Source: Dyella jiangningensis
GTDB taxonomy: Bacteria; Pseudomonadota; Gammaproteobacteria; Xanthomonadales; Rhodanobacteraceae
NCBI RefSeq assembly: GCF_003264855.1
Contig: NZ_NFZS01000001.1
Coordinates: 2,170,001-2,234,000 of the forward strand
Length of the DNA stretch: 64,000 bases
Direction of reading: 5' to 3'
Shown: one piece after another, positions 17,704 to 26,490 of the stretch
How positions within the stretch are numbered: position 1 is the first letter of the stretch
Layout of the letters: every line of letters begins with the position of its first letter
Notes under the pieces: generated by a model
Told to the model about the DNA's origin: nothing
Database searches by the model: none
What the model saw: the letters and a program-made list of their open reading frames with translations, nothing else
Position numbers and translations under genes: made by a program

Positions 17704-17986
17704 TCGCGTGCTTGTCCTGCGTCGTGGCCGCGGGATCGGTGACGCCGATGTCGATGACGGTGAGGTCAGGGTCGGTCTTGCGATAGCTGAATGTCAGGCG
17801 GTCGCCAAAGCGATCGCGCAGCTGGGCGATCAGCGGCAGCGGGTTGTGATCGTTGAAGAAGCGCATCGTTTCGCCGGGATGCAAAGCCTCCAGGGCACCG
17901 AAAATGGCCGCGTGGCGGAAGCGGCGAGCTACGCCTCGGGCATCAAAGCAATGGACGCCGGCGTCGAGAAGAGTGTCATGGGACAT
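17675..17986 (-). CDS. DUF2249-domain protein
   Basis: The 103-residue protein has the DUF2249 fold elements (VHCFDARGVARRFRHAAIF, GALEALHPGETMRFFNDHNP, FGDRLTFSYRKTDPD) and a Cys-rich end, GGCCGSCG. DUF2249 is a small TusA-like domain often found near denitrification and hemerythrin-like genes; its activity is not established. The ATG at 17986 was chosen over a GTG at 18034 because the MSHDTLLDAG opening aligns with the domain start. Confidence 0.8.
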   Translation of the reverse strand: MSHDTLLDAGVHCFDARGVARRFRHAAIFGALEALHPGETMRFFNDHNPLPLIAQLRDRFGDRLTFSYRKTDPDLTVIDIGVTDPAATTQDKHANGGCCGSCG

Positions 17987-18184
17987 GGCGATGCGGAGAC
18001 CTGTGGGTGGTGAGGGGAGGGCAACGTAGGTCACCCATGCATGCGACGTCTCTGATTCAGGTCAGCGGAAACGCCGCTCCGTGGACAAGTCGTTTGCTCG
18101 CGGACGTCTTCCCGCTTAGGCAATGGCGTGCCCGGGCGCCGTTTTTTCCGTCGTGGTTGGCAAAAAAATCCCACGCCGTTGAAT

Positions 18185-18195
18185 TTGTATGACAA
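18185..18195. promoter_or_regulatory. Candidate FadR-subfamily (GntR) operator
   Basis: TTGTATGACAA contains the TGT-N3-ACA core typical of FadR-subfamily GntR operators, 44 bp before the glycosidase start. It suggests control by a sugar-acid or hexuronate-type repressor encoded elsewhere. Confidence 0.45.
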
Positions 18196-18238
18196 TTAGA
18201 CAACACTCGGCGGGTCGCCACAGGCCGAGAGTCATCGC

Positions 18239-20269
18239 ATGTCGTCGTCGTCTTCGATGAGCCGTCGCGTTTTCCTGCAGGGCATGGCCCTCGCCGGTGT
18301 CATGGGCGCGATGACCTTTCGCCCGCTGCGCGCTGCGGCGACGCCGGCCACGGAAACCGCGCCCGGCCGAGCGCAGCAGGCGCCGCTGTTTCCGCAGGCG
18401 CCCTTGATGCAGCAGCCTTTCGCGCTTCTTCCCACCGGCTCCATCAAGGCCAGCGGCTGGCTGATGCGGCAACTGCGCATCCAGGCAGGCGGTCTGGGCG
18501 GCCATCTCGATGAGTTCTGGCCGATCGTGGGACCGGACAGCGGCTGGTCGGGCGGCAAGGGCGAATCGTGGGAAGACGGCCCGTACTTTCTCGATGGCCT
18601 GGTACCGCTAGCGTGGCAGCTCGATTCGCCGCAGCTCAAGGCCAAGGCGATGCGCTTCATCGACTGGACGCTGGATCATCCGTGGGAAAACGGCATGTTC
18701 GGTCCGCGCAGCAATGACGACTGGTGGCCGCGGATGGTCATGCTCAAGGTGCTGACGCAGTACCACGAGCTCACCGGCGATGCCCGCGTCGTGCCGCTGA
18801 TGACGCGCTACTTCCACTACCAGTTGCAGGCGCTGCCCGCGCGTCCGCTGCGCGACTGGGGGCGCATGCGCTGGCAGGACGAGCTGCTGTCCGTCCTGTG
18901 GCTTTACCAGCGCACGAACGATGCCAGGTTGATCGAGCTCGCACACCTGCTCAAGCAGCAGGGCTACGACTGGCAAGGCATGTTCGCCCACTTTCCGTTC
19001 ACGCAGAAGACCGACGCGGAGGCCTTGCGCAAGCAGGCGGGCGGGTCGGATGCATTCATGCAGGACCTGGGCCTGCAGGTGCACGGCGTCAACGTCGCAC
19101 AGTCGTTGAAGGCATCGCCGGTATGGTCGGTCGTGTCCGGCCAGGCGACCGATCGCGACGCCGTCCATCATCAGCTGCAGATGCTGGACACCTACCATGG
19201 CCTGCCCAACGGCATGTTTTCGGCCGACGAACATCTCGCCGGGCGCAGCCCTTCGCAAGGCACCGAGCTATGCACGGTGGTGGAGACCATGTTCTCGCTG
19301 GAGCTGGCCTTGGCCTTCACCGGTGATGCCGCGCTGGGAGATCGCCTGGAGCGCATCGCGTTCAATGCCTTGCCCGGCGCCTTGACCGACGACATGTGGG
19401 CGCATCAGTACAACCAGCAGCCCAACCAGGTGGAATGCAGCCTGCATCGCGAACCATGGACCACCGACGGGCCGGAATCGAACCTGTTTGGACTCGAGCC
19501 CAATTTCCGATGCTGCACGGCGAATTTCCATCAAGGCTGGCCGAAGTTCGCCAATAGCCTGTGGATGGCCACGGCCGACCAGGGCCTCGCCGCGATGAGC
19601 TATGCGCCGTGCGCGGTGACGACCACCGTACGCGGAATCGCGGTGGTCGTGGAGCAGAGCAGCGACTATCCGTTCCGGCAAAGCGTCAGCATTTCTCTGA
19701 AGCCGCAGCATGCCGTTGCCTTTCCCCTTCGGCTGCGCATCCCTGCATGGTCGCGGGGCACGCGTATCGCGGTGAACGGCATGCCGGTCGAGACCACGCC
19801 CGGCTTCACCACGATCGAACGTACGTGGGCACCCGGCGATACGATCGAGGTGGTGTTCAACGCCGAGGTCATCGTCGAACATGGTTACAACGGGGCGCTG
19901 AGCTTCAGTCGCGGCGCGTTAGTGTACGCGCTGCCGATCGAGGAGAACTGGGTCGAGTGGCGCAAGCGCGGCCCCACGCATGACTGGCAGGTCTATCCCG
20001 GCTCGCGGTGGAATGTCGGCATCAAGCCGGACGTGCCGGTGAAAGTGAGTGAGTACGCCATCGGCGAGAAGCCGTTCGCGGGGGCCGCCGCCGCGGTGAA
20101 GCTGAGCTTGCAGGGGCAGTACGTTCCGGCATGGAAAGCGTCGGAAGGCAGCGCTGATCCGGTGCCGGCCCATGCCGAGGCATCCGCCGATGAGGACGTG
20201 CAATCCCTCACGCTGGTGCCTTATGCCGGGGCCAAATTGCGTATCACGGCGTTCCCCGCGCTCGGTTGA
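18239..20269 (+). CDS. Tat-exported glycoside hydrolase, GH127/DUF1680-like
   Basis: The 676-residue protein starts with a twin-arginine signal (SRRVFLQGMALAG), so it is folded before export. The rest matches the beta-L-arabinofuranosidase-like GH127/DUF1680 layout: an alpha/alpha barrel (DGPYFLDGLVPLAWQLDS), GTELCTVVETM and FRCCTANFHQGWPKF, carrying the conserved Glu and Cys residues used for zinc binding and catalysis, then beta-sandwich domains (RLRIPAWSRGTRIAVNG). Members remove L-arabinofuranose or related sugars from plant glycans; the exact substrate is not shown. A GntR-type operator lies upstream. Confidence 0.88.
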   Translation: MSSSSSMSRRVFLQGMALAGVMGAMTFRPLRAAATPATETAPGRAQQAPLFPQAPLMQQPFALLPTGSIKASGWLMRQLRIQAGGLGGHLDEFWPIVGPDSGWSGGKGESWEDGPYFLDGLVPLAWQLDSPQLKAKAMRFIDWTLDHPWENGMFGPRSNDDWWPRMVMLKVLTQYHELTGDARVVPLMTRYFHYQLQALPARPLRDWGRMRWQDELLSVLWLYQRTNDARLIELAHLLKQQGYDWQGMFAHFPFTQKTDAEALRKQAGGSDAFMQDLGLQVHGVNVAQSLKASPVWSVVSGQATDRDAVHHQLQMLDTYHGLPNGMFSADEHLAGRSPSQGTELCTVVETMFSLELALAFTGDAALGDRLERIAFNALPGALTDDMWAHQYNQQPNQVECSLHREPWTTDGPESNLFGLEPNFRCCTANFHQGWPKFANSLWMATADQGLAAMSYAPCAVTTTVRGIAVVVEQSSDYPFRQSVSISLKPQHAVAFPLRLRIPAWSRGTRIAVNGMPVETTPGFTTIERTWAPGDTIEVVFNAEVIVEHGYNGALSFSRGALVYALPIEENWVEWRKRGPTHDWQVYPGSRWNVGIKPDVPVKVSEYAIGEKPFAGAAAAVKLSLQGQYVPAWKASEGSADPVPAHAEASADEDVQSLTLVPYAGAKLRITAFPALG

Positions 20270-20323
20270 CCGCAGGGTTCGTTCGGCAGATGCCGATCGA
20301 AGCCGACGCCCGAGTCGGGTGGC

Positions 20324-21157
20324 TCAGCTGCGAAGCTCAGCCAGTTCGCCCTCCAGCGCTTCCACCCGGCGACGCAGCGTTTCGTTCTCGGTGGTCAGCT
20401 CCGTCACGCGATCACGCAGTTGCTGAAGCTCGCTGTCTTCATTGGCGGCTTGCGGCGCGGCGGCTTCATCGCGCGGCTTGCGCCGTGCCTCGCGAACGCG
20501 CTTGGCGGCCTGCTTGAGTTCCTGTTCGCCGGCCGCCGCGGCAGCGCGTTGCTCCTCGGCTGGGAGCGTCGCCACCGCTGCGGCCGCGTTGATCGAGAGC
20601 GTGCCCGATTTCACGGCCGCTACCACCTCCTCGGTGGCCTGCTTCTGGATCTTCTCGATCAATCCGATCTGGCTGTTGCTGAGGCGCGCCTCGCGGGCCA
20701 GGGTTTCACGGTTCAGTGGTTCGGCCGACGCTACCTCTACCGCGGCACGGCTTTCCACGACGGCGTCGTCGGCCGTGTTCTCTTCGGCGGCAGGTTGGAT
20801 CGCTGGCTCCTCGGCTTTCCGCGCGCGGGCTCGCCGTTCGGCCAGGATTTCGCGCTTGCGCAAGGCCAGCACGCCACGCTGGAACGGGGAAACGCTGCGG
20901 CGACCCAGGTGCTGGTCGATCATCCACAGATGGACGTCGTCCATGCTCTGGAAGTGAGCATGCTGCATGGTCTTGAATGGCAAGTCGTGCTTGCGACAGA
21001 CGCTGTAGCGATGATGGCCATCCACCAGGATGTTGCCCCACAGCACGAGTGCGTCGCGGCAGCCCTCGGCCAGGATGCTGCGTTCCAACGCCTCGTACTC
21101 CTCGGGTGTCATCGGGTCGATATAGGCTTTCAGTTCTTCGTTGACGACGATGTCCAT
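20324..21157 (-). CDS. ParB-like N-terminal domain protein with coiled-coil C-terminus
   Basis: The 277-residue protein begins MDIVVNEELKAYIDPMTPEE and has the ParB/sulfiredoxin motif LVLWGNILVDGHHRYSVC, then a basic HTH-like part (NRETLAREARLSNSQIGLIEKI) and a long C-terminal heptad-rich coiled coil (from about residue 235). No parA is adjacent, so it is probably not a chromosome partition pair but a plasmid-type or regulatory ParB-like protein. A longer frame upstream (to 21280) adds unlikely residues. Confidence 0.8.
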   Translation of the reverse strand: MDIVVNEELKAYIDPMTPEEYEALERSILAEGCRDALVLWGNILVDGHHRYSVCRKHDLPFKTMQHAHFQSMDDVHLWMIDQHLGRRSVSPFQRGVLALRKREILAERRARARKAEEPAIQPAAEENTADDAVVESRAAVEVASAEPLNRETLAREARLSNSQIGLIEKIQKQATEEVVAAVKSGTLSINAAAAVATLPAEEQRAAAAAGEQELKQAAKRVREARRKPRDEAAAPQAANEDSELQQLRDRVTELTTENETLRRRVEALEGELAELRS

Positions 21158-21375
21158 GAACGCGGGCGAGGTAATGGCGAAAGGCCGCGCATTGTAAAGA
21201 CAGCGGCGCACTTTGCCGACTGCAGGCGCTCCCACAAGGAAAATCTGCGGCGTGTCAAGGTCATTGGATGCTGGCGACACGCCGATATCGATACCGATGC
21301 ACTACGTGCGTAAGGACGACCATCGACCTGATGGCGCACAATGGCGTCGTCGCCTCCAGCTGATTGCGCCTGCCC

Positions 21376-21960
21376 ATGAACTCGACATCCGGCCCACAGA
21401 TCTGGCTCATTCGCCATGGTGAAACCGAATGGAGCGCATCCGGCCGCCACACGGGCACGACCGACATCGCGTTGACGGAGCAGGGCCGAAAGCAGGCTTC
21501 GGCACTCGCGCCACTGCTCGTGGCGCAATCGTTCGATCGAGTGCTGACCAGCCCGATGCAGCGCGCCATCGATACCTGTCGTCTTGCGGGTCTTGGCGAA
21601 AAGGCGGAGATCGAGCCCGCGCTGCACGAATGGAACTACGGCATCTATGAAGGGCGAAAGACGGCGGAGATCCGCGAACAGGTGCCCGACTGGTCCGTAT
21701 GGAACTCGCCCATCCCCGACGGCGAAAGCGCCACACAGGTTGGCGAGCGGGCCCGGGCGCTTATCGATCGCCTGCTGAGTCGCGATGCAAGCCACATCGC
21801 GCTGTTCTCACATGCACATTTCCTGCGCGTACTCGCCGCGGTATGGGCGACAGGTGAGCCATCGCTGGGCGCGCATCTCGTGCTCGACACGGCGACCGTC
21901 AGCGTGCTCGGCTTCGAGCGCGAAGTGAGAGCCATCGCCAAGTGGAATCTCCAGCCCTGA
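21376..21960 (+). CDS. Histidine phosphatase family protein
   Basis: The 194-residue protein has the phosphoglycerate-mutase-like motif LIRHGETEWSASGRHTG (catalytic RHG), the second conserved Arg region (VLTSPMQRAIDTC), the acidic region LHEWNYGIYEG and the late His in FSHAHFLRVLA. It should hydrolyse a phosphomonoester through a phosphohistidine. The ATG at 21376 fits the domain start. It ends before a strong hairpin shared with the convergent gene. Confidence 0.9.
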   Translation: MNSTSGPQIWLIRHGETEWSASGRHTGTTDIALTEQGRKQASALAPLLVAQSFDRVLTSPMQRAIDTCRLAGLGEKAEIEPALHEWNYGIYEGRKTAEIREQVPDWSVWNSPIPDGESATQVGERARALIDRLLSRDASHIALFSHAHFLRVLAAVWATGEPSLGAHLVLDTATVSVLGFEREVRAIAKWNLQP

Positions 21961-21978
21961 CGATGGCTTGTCGGCGCG

Positions 21979-22012
21979 TGGCACGTCCATCCCGGTTGGG
22001 ATGGACGTGCCA
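21979..22012. terminator. Perfect 15-bp hairpin between convergent genes
   Basis: TGGCACGTCCATCCC (21979-21993) pairs perfectly with the 15 bases 21998-22012 across the loop GGTT. It lies between the 3' ends of the histidine phosphatase and the NTF2-like gene. No T-run follows on either strand, so it may protect mRNA ends or act as a REP-like palindrome rather than as a classical terminator. Confidence 0.6.
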
Positions 22013-22077
22013 GGATTCATCGCGTCTTGCGGTCGTGCGGCACACAGTGGCTTCGCGTTCCGCGAGAGGTCGTGCGA

Positions 22078-22509
22078 TTACGAAGTGGCCGCACGCGTGG
22101 TGTGCTGCGAATACCACGCATGCCAACGTCCCTGGCTGTAATAGAACACGTCGACCGAGGTTTCCTTGTCGCCGTGATGCGTCACCACCGCAGTATCGCC
22201 CTTGATGCTGATCGTGGATGTCGGTGGCAGCGGTTGAACGGGCGTGTTGGGATGTTGTTCCGCGAAGCGCGTTGCCGCGGCGACGATCTCGGCCTTGGGG
22301 CGAGGAACGCCGGCCGCGTTGACCGACACGTAGGCCGGATCGAGCAGGTCATCGAGGGCCTTGGCGTCGCCCGTGATGAAAGCACGGCTCCACGCGTTCT
22401 CGACCGCCCGCACGCCTGCTTCATCGGGTCCGCGATCCGCGGCGCTGGCGCCTGCCGACACGACGCAACACGCACCTGCGAGCCAACCTGCCAAGACGAG
22501 CATTTTCAT
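22078..22509 (-). CDS. Secreted SnoaL/NTF2-like (DUF4440-type) protein
   Basis: The 143-residue protein has a signal peptide (MKMLVLAGWLAGACCVVSAG, cleaved near AASAA) and an NTF2-like fold (VRAVENAWSRAFITGDAKAL, DDLLDPAYVSVN, DVFYYSQGRWHAWYSQHT). DUF4440-type proteins are found in many periplasmic and cytoplasmic roles and give no specific function. The start at 22509 has GGAGG 5 bases upstream. Confidence 0.8.
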   Translation of the reverse strand: MKMLVLAGWLAGACCVVSAGASAADRGPDEAGVRAVENAWSRAFITGDAKALDDLLDPAYVSVNAAGVPRPKAEIVAAATRFAEQHPNTPVQPLPPTSTISIKGDTAVVTHHGDKETSVDVFYYSQGRWHAWYSQHTTRAATS

Positions 22510-22656
22510 TGGAGCCTCCTCCATGTTGACCAGGGACGACGATCCGGAGCGACGCTTCGGACCGGTCGTTTGAAATGACTCATGCGCAATCGCGAAGTTC
22601 GCCCCGTAGGTCGGAGGTCATCGTGTGCGCCGAGTGTTCCTTTGCCATCGACGTCG

Positions 22657-23661
22657 TCAATGGCCCACGGAGGGGCAGGGTGAGCCGCCTGCCTGCATCG
22701 CGTGGAATTCGATGGAGAGGCCCAGGTCGTCCTGCGTCGGCGCCAGGAACGATTCGCCCGAGAGGCCGCTGTACATGGCAAGCGTGCGCTCGTAACCACG
22801 CTCGGCCCAGCGGCGCGCGCGCTGAAGGTCGCTCACTCCGAAGCTCACGGCGAGGATGCGTGGGCCGCCATGGGCCATGGTCTGCTCGGCCAGCCCTGCG
22901 CCATCGGGTTGAAGCGCCAGCAAGGCCGTCGGGCCGACCGGCACGCAGAATCCCTTCGCGCCAATGCTGGGCAACGTGATCGACACCGCGTGGCCGAAGC
23001 CCATCTTCTCGAGTTCGCGACGATCGGCTTCGGCATCTGCCGACACCAGCCATATCGATGTGAGCTCGCGCGCGCTGTTGGGATGCTCGCGCGTGACGCG
23101 CCTGTCATCCATGTTGGTGGGATCGAACTGATCGGGCGCGTAGCTGGCGGCGTAGTCGATGAAGAAGGTGTTGCTCGACAACGGCGCACGATCGAAGGCG
23201 AACAGGCGCCAGCCCGGCTTGGCGCTGTCGGGGCCGGAAAAGAACGGTGTCACGGCATAGTGCAGCGCCTGCAGCGACTGATGGATCGCATCGAGCGACG
23301 CCGAGCGGAAGCCGAAGCTGCGCGAGCCCGGGCCGCCCTTCAACGCCTGCTGGTCTTCCTTCATGCCCGGGTCGAACGTGGGGTCGGGCCGGGTGATGCC
23401 GAGCAGTTCGATGAAGCTGCTGTCCGAGAACCGGATGTAGCGATTGGCCACGCCGTCGGTGTCATGCCCGGGGCGGACCTGGAAGCCGAGTTTGACGGCC
23501 ATCACCGACGTGACCTGGTCGATGCCGCGGCCCCACAGGAGGATGTGGTCCAGTCGCGTGCCCGAAGGCGTGGGTGCGGGTGGCGACGTCGAGGCCTGCG
23601 CGGCCCCCAGGCAAAACAGCCATGCCGAAACAAGCAGGATCAGGCGCATGCAGAGACTCAT
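22657..23661 (-). CDS. Secreted glyoxalase-like (VOC) domain protein
   Basis: The 334-residue protein has a signal peptide (MSLCMRLILLVSAWLFCLG, cleaved near AAQAS) and a glyoxalase-like domain (LDHILLWGRGIDQVTSVMAV, RYIRFSDSSFIELLGI) with a second repeat toward the C-terminus (GGPRILAVSFGVSDLQRARR). The export signal distinguishes it from cytoplasmic VOC enzymes; it may act on or sequester a small molecule in the periplasm. An in-frame ATG at 23649 is an alternative start. Confidence 0.75.
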   Translation of the reverse strand: MSLCMRLILLVSAWLFCLGAAQASTSPPAPTPSGTRLDHILLWGRGIDQVTSVMAVKLGFQVRPGHDTDGVANRYIRFSDSSFIELLGITRPDPTFDPGMKEDQQALKGGPGSRSFGFRSASLDAIHQSLQALHYAVTPFFSGPDSAKPGWRLFAFDRAPLSSNTFFIDYAASYAPDQFDPTNMDDRRVTREHPNSARELTSIWLVSADAEADRRELEKMGFGHAVSITLPSIGAKGFCVPVGPTALLALQPDGAGLAEQTMAHGGPRILAVSFGVSDLQRARRWAERGYERTLAMYSGLSGESFLAPTQDDLGLSIEFHAMQAGGSPCPSVGH

Positions 23662-23874
23662 GTGAAGGGATGGTGGTCCTTGGGAAAGCCGGGAGCACGC
23701 AGGGCTCCCGAGCCCAGGGGCGATAGGGAAGCCGGCAGCCGGACCGCGGACATGCAGCTCGGCCGCGATCTTTATGGAGAGTTCGCGCGGTACCCGCAAG
23801 GACAAGTTCCGGACAAAAACCGCCAGCGTGGTGGAGCGAGCGAACGGGCCCTTTCCCGGGCGGCGCCGCTGCGA

Positions 23875-24822
23875 TCAGGCGCTTGCGCTGCGACGCAGGG
23901 ACTGTGGCGACATGCCGAAAGCACGGACGAACGCGCGGCGCATGCGGGTCGCATCGCCGAAGCCCGTGGAGACGGCGATGTGGTCCAGATGCAGATGGCT
24001 GGTCTCCACCGCGAGGCGCGCGGCTTCCAATCGCAGGCCCTCCACCACCTTCGCGGGTGTCGCGCCCATTTCCGCCACGAAGGCGCGGGCGAAGTTGCGC
24101 GGACTCATGGCGGCGCGCTCGGCCAGCCGCTCGACCGTCAGCGGCTCGGCGATGCATGCGCGCACCCAGCGGATCAGTTCGCCGAAGCGGCCGGTCTTGC
24201 CGCCTTGCTCCACCAGCACGGAGTACTGCGACTGCCCCACATGGCGGCGCTGGTGCACGACGAGCTGCTGGGCCGTGCGGCGCGCGATGCCAGGGCCGAG
24301 GTCGTCTTCCACCAGCGCCAGCGCAAGATCGATACCGGCGGAAATGCCTGCGGAGGTCCAAATGTCGCCATCCCTGACGAACATGCGGTCGGCATCGAGG
24401 CGAACCTTCGGATAGCGCAGCCGGAAGCGTTCGGCGGCCGCCCAGTGCGTCGTGGCCCGCCGATCATCGAGCAGGCCCGCTTCGGCGAGGAAGAACGCGC
24501 CTGAGCAGACACCCGCCACCCGACGCCATGCATCATGGCCAAGCCACGCCACGATACCGGCCTGGCTTTCCTCAAGTTGCGTGAGATTGCCGCCCGACAC
24601 GATGACCGTATCGAAACGCTTCGGCTCCATGGCGGCCGCCGCCAGGCACACGCCCGATGAGCTGCGCACGATGCCGCCTTCCGGCGCCAGCACGCTGATC
24701 GCATAGCTGCCGGGCCGGAAACGTTCCGCCATCTCGAAGGCCGCCACCGGGCCGGCGGCGTCCAGCAGTTGAAAACCCGGAAAAACGACGATGGCGATCT
24801 CGCGTCGCATGGCGGCCCGCAT
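23875..24822 (-). CDS. GlxA-family transcriptional regulator (DJ-1/PfpI fused to AraC HTH)
   Basis: The 315-residue protein has an N-terminal DJ-1/PfpI-like domain (IAIVVFPGFQLLDAAGPVAA; VAGVCSGAFFLAEAGLLDD, containing the conserved nucleophile-elbow Cys) and a C-terminal AraC helix-turn-helix (MSPRNFARAFVAEMGATPAK, then STGFGDATRMRRAFVRAFG). AAGGGA lies 7 bases before the ATG at 24822. GlxA-type regulators respond to amino-acid or methylated-amine-related signals; the effector is unknown. Confidence 0.92.
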   Translation of the reverse strand: MRAAMRREIAIVVFPGFQLLDAAGPVAAFEMAERFRPGSYAISVLAPEGGIVRSSSGVCLAAAAMEPKRFDTVIVSGGNLTQLEESQAGIVAWLGHDAWRRVAGVCSGAFFLAEAGLLDDRRATTHWAAAERFRLRYPKVRLDADRMFVRDGDIWTSAGISAGIDLALALVEDDLGPGIARRTAQQLVVHQRRHVGQSQYSVLVEQGGKTGRFGELIRWVRACIAEPLTVERLAERAAMSPRNFARAFVAEMGATPAKVVEGLRLEAARLAVETSHLHLDHIAVSTGFGDATRMRRAFVRAFGMSPQSLRRSASA

Positions 24823-25178
24823 GAGTTGATCCCTTGCCGGGAAATTGGCGTAACCGCGCATCGGGCGTCAAGCTGACTGATGGCACGTCGCGGCGTCCAG
24901 CACGCTTCGTGCTGCCTGCCGACCTCCCCGCCGAAACAGTCGAGCCTGGCTTCCGCGTGCGCGGATATCCAGGTGATTGCGGTACATCCATCCGATCTCC
25001 AGGCACGGAGTGCGACCGTATTCGCAAATGAGGTGGAGGCTGTTCACGGGCCGATGGCGGTCCATGGACATAGATAACGGCGTGCTTCATGGATATCTAG
25101 CGTCTTGCTGAGGCCGACGGTCCAACAATGGCATTGCCCCAGCACAGTGCTGGGGCATAGAGCATTTGGAGAACGAAA
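24823..25178. other. 356-bp intergenic region upstream of the KGG gene
   Basis: This region separates the divergent GlxA-type and KGG genes. It holds a perfect 7-bp hairpin CAGCACG-CTT-CGTGCTG (24898-24914) and a longer palindrome at 25135-25157, listed separately. No reading frame in it looks coding. Confidence 0.5.
25135..25157. promoter_or_regulatory. Perfect palindrome just upstream of the KGG stress gene
   Basis: TGCCCCAGCAC (25135-25145) and GTGCTGGGGCA (25147-25157) form an 11-bp inverted repeat around one central base, ending 11 bases before the ribosome-binding site. The near-zero spacer suits a dimeric operator; as RNA it would form a strong hairpin in the leader. Confidence 0.6.
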
Positions 25179-25505
25179 ATGGCAAACACCGAAAACCAAG
25201 GCGGATCGAACCGGGGCTTCGCCTCGATGGACGACGAAAAGCAGCGCGACATCGCATCAAAGGGCGGCAAGGCAGCCCACGAATCCGGTCATGCGCAGGA
25301 GTTCAGTTCTCAGGAAGCAAGAGAGGCTGGCCGCAAGGGTGGCGAAGCCGTGAGCGAGGATCGCGAGCACATGGCGGAAATCGGCTCAAAGGGTGGCGAG
25401 AGCCGCGGTGGCTCATCGCAGGCGTCGTCCGGCAATCAAGGCTCGCGAGGCGGCAGCCATGAGCAACACGTCAAGGCGGGCGAGCAGAGCCACAAGAACA
25501 AGTAA
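25179..25505 (+). CDS. KGG-motif stress-induced protein (con-10/YciG/GsiB type)
   Basis: The 108-residue hydrophilic protein carries repeated R/K-G-F-A-S-M and S-K-G-G-K-A motifs: GFASMDDEKQRDIASKGGKA, AREAGRKGGEAVSEDREHM and AEIGSKGGES, followed by a Gly/Ser/Gln-rich tail. These GsiB/con-10-like repeats mark stress-induced, probably disordered protective proteins. GGAG is placed 8 bases before the ATG, and a palindrome precedes it. No partner gene is near. Confidence 0.9.
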   Translation: MANTENQGGSNRGFASMDDEKQRDIASKGGKAAHESGHAQEFSSQEAREAGRKGGEAVSEDREHMAEIGSKGGESRGGSSQASSGNQGSRGGSHEQHVKAGEQSHKNK

Positions 25506-25553
25506 TCGTTTTTTGATCACGCAGGTTCATCGCCTTGCTGTTTGACAGAGCAG

Positions 25554-25571
25554 TCGCACATGGATGTGCGA
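25554..25571. repeat. Short perfect palindrome between convergent genes
   Basis: TCGCACAT (25554-25561) and ATGTGCGA (25564-25571) are separated by GG. The element lies between the 3' ends of the KGG gene and the pseudouridine synthase gene, so it could be a hairpin at a transcript end. No T-run follows. Confidence 0.35.
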
Positions 25572-25683
25572 TGGCCCTGCCTTGCAGGATCCAGGCGGAC
25601 GCGGGGCGACCGGCACGGCGATCTTTGAAGCCGGCGGTGCCGAGGCCAGGGGCCGTTCGCATTCGTGCGGCGCGCCAATACCG

Positions 25684-26394
25684 TCAGAAGCGATCCGAAC
25701 TGGACAGGTAGCGCCATTGTCCCGATGGCAGCCTGGACATCGGGATGCGCCCCACGCGGATGCGCTTGATGGACCGCACATCCAGCCCCACGGCATGGCA
25801 CATGCGCTCGATCTTGTCGGGTGCGACGCGCTTCAGGGCAAAGCGCAGGTGGTTTTCGTTCTGCCAGCTCACCTTGATCGGCGGCAGCGCGTAGTTGTCG
25901 AAGCTCAGTCCATGGTTGAGCAGGGCGAGGCCGTTGGCCGCCAGCTTGCCCGCGACTTCGACCACAAGCTCCTGCTCGATGCGGTCGATGTCCTCCTCCA
26001 GGCGGCGCTTCACTCGCCAATCCTGCGTGAAGACCACCAGGCCGCTGGCGTTGTCGGGCAGCGGCAACAGCCATTCCAGGCGGGAAAAATGGCGCTTGAG
26101 CATGCGCACGCCGGAAGCGTCGTCGTCGGCATGGTTTTCCGCGCGGATCAATGCGCGCGCCTCTTCGATCGTGGCGCCGATCGGCTTGTGCAGCACCAGC
26201 GTGGCGGGTTCAGGCGGCTCGAGCCTGGCCTGCGGGTCGATTTCCACCTGCTGGTCCAGCACCTTGAACTGGGGCTCTTCCACGGTCACGCCGTCGACGC
26301 GCACCCAGCCGCCTTCGATATACATCTCCGCTTCGCGTCGCGAGCATTGGGCCTGGGCGGCGACACGTTTGGCGAGGCGAACGGGTTCGGTCAT
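25684..26394 (-). CDS. RsuA/RluF-family pseudouridine synthase
   Basis: The 236-residue protein has an N-terminal S4 RNA-binding domain (about 4-50; RLAKRVAAQAQCSRREAEMY) followed by the RsuA/RluB/E/F-type synthase fold. The catalytic-loop Asp is retained at about residue 114 (PLPDNASGLVVFTQD), but the usual GR-L-D context is changed: the Arg preceding the Asp is replaced by Leu-Pro. The family converts specific uridines in rRNA. It may have altered specificity or reduced activity. Confidence 0.82.
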   Translation of the reverse strand: MTEPVRLAKRVAAQAQCSRREAEMYIEGGWVRVDGVTVEEPQFKVLDQQVEIDPQARLEPPEPATLVLHKPIGATIEEARALIRAENHADDDASGVRMLKRHFSRLEWLLPLPDNASGLVVFTQDWRVKRRLEEDIDRIEQELVVEVAGKLAANGLALLNHGLSFDNYALPPIKVSWQNENHLRFALKRVAPDKIERMCHAVGLDVRSIKRIRVGRIPMSRLPSGQWRYLSSSDRF

Positions 26395-26490
26395 GGGCGT
26401 CGTTGGCTATGGCGGCGCGGCATTATAGGTCTGCGCCGCGGCAAGAACGCGTCACCGCTTCGGCTTGGGACAAGCGCGCTCCTCATCAAT

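Noticed and set aside
22702-24504. 600-residue + strand frame across the VOC and GlxA genes
   Set aside because: Shadow of two well-supported - strand genes with signature motifs.
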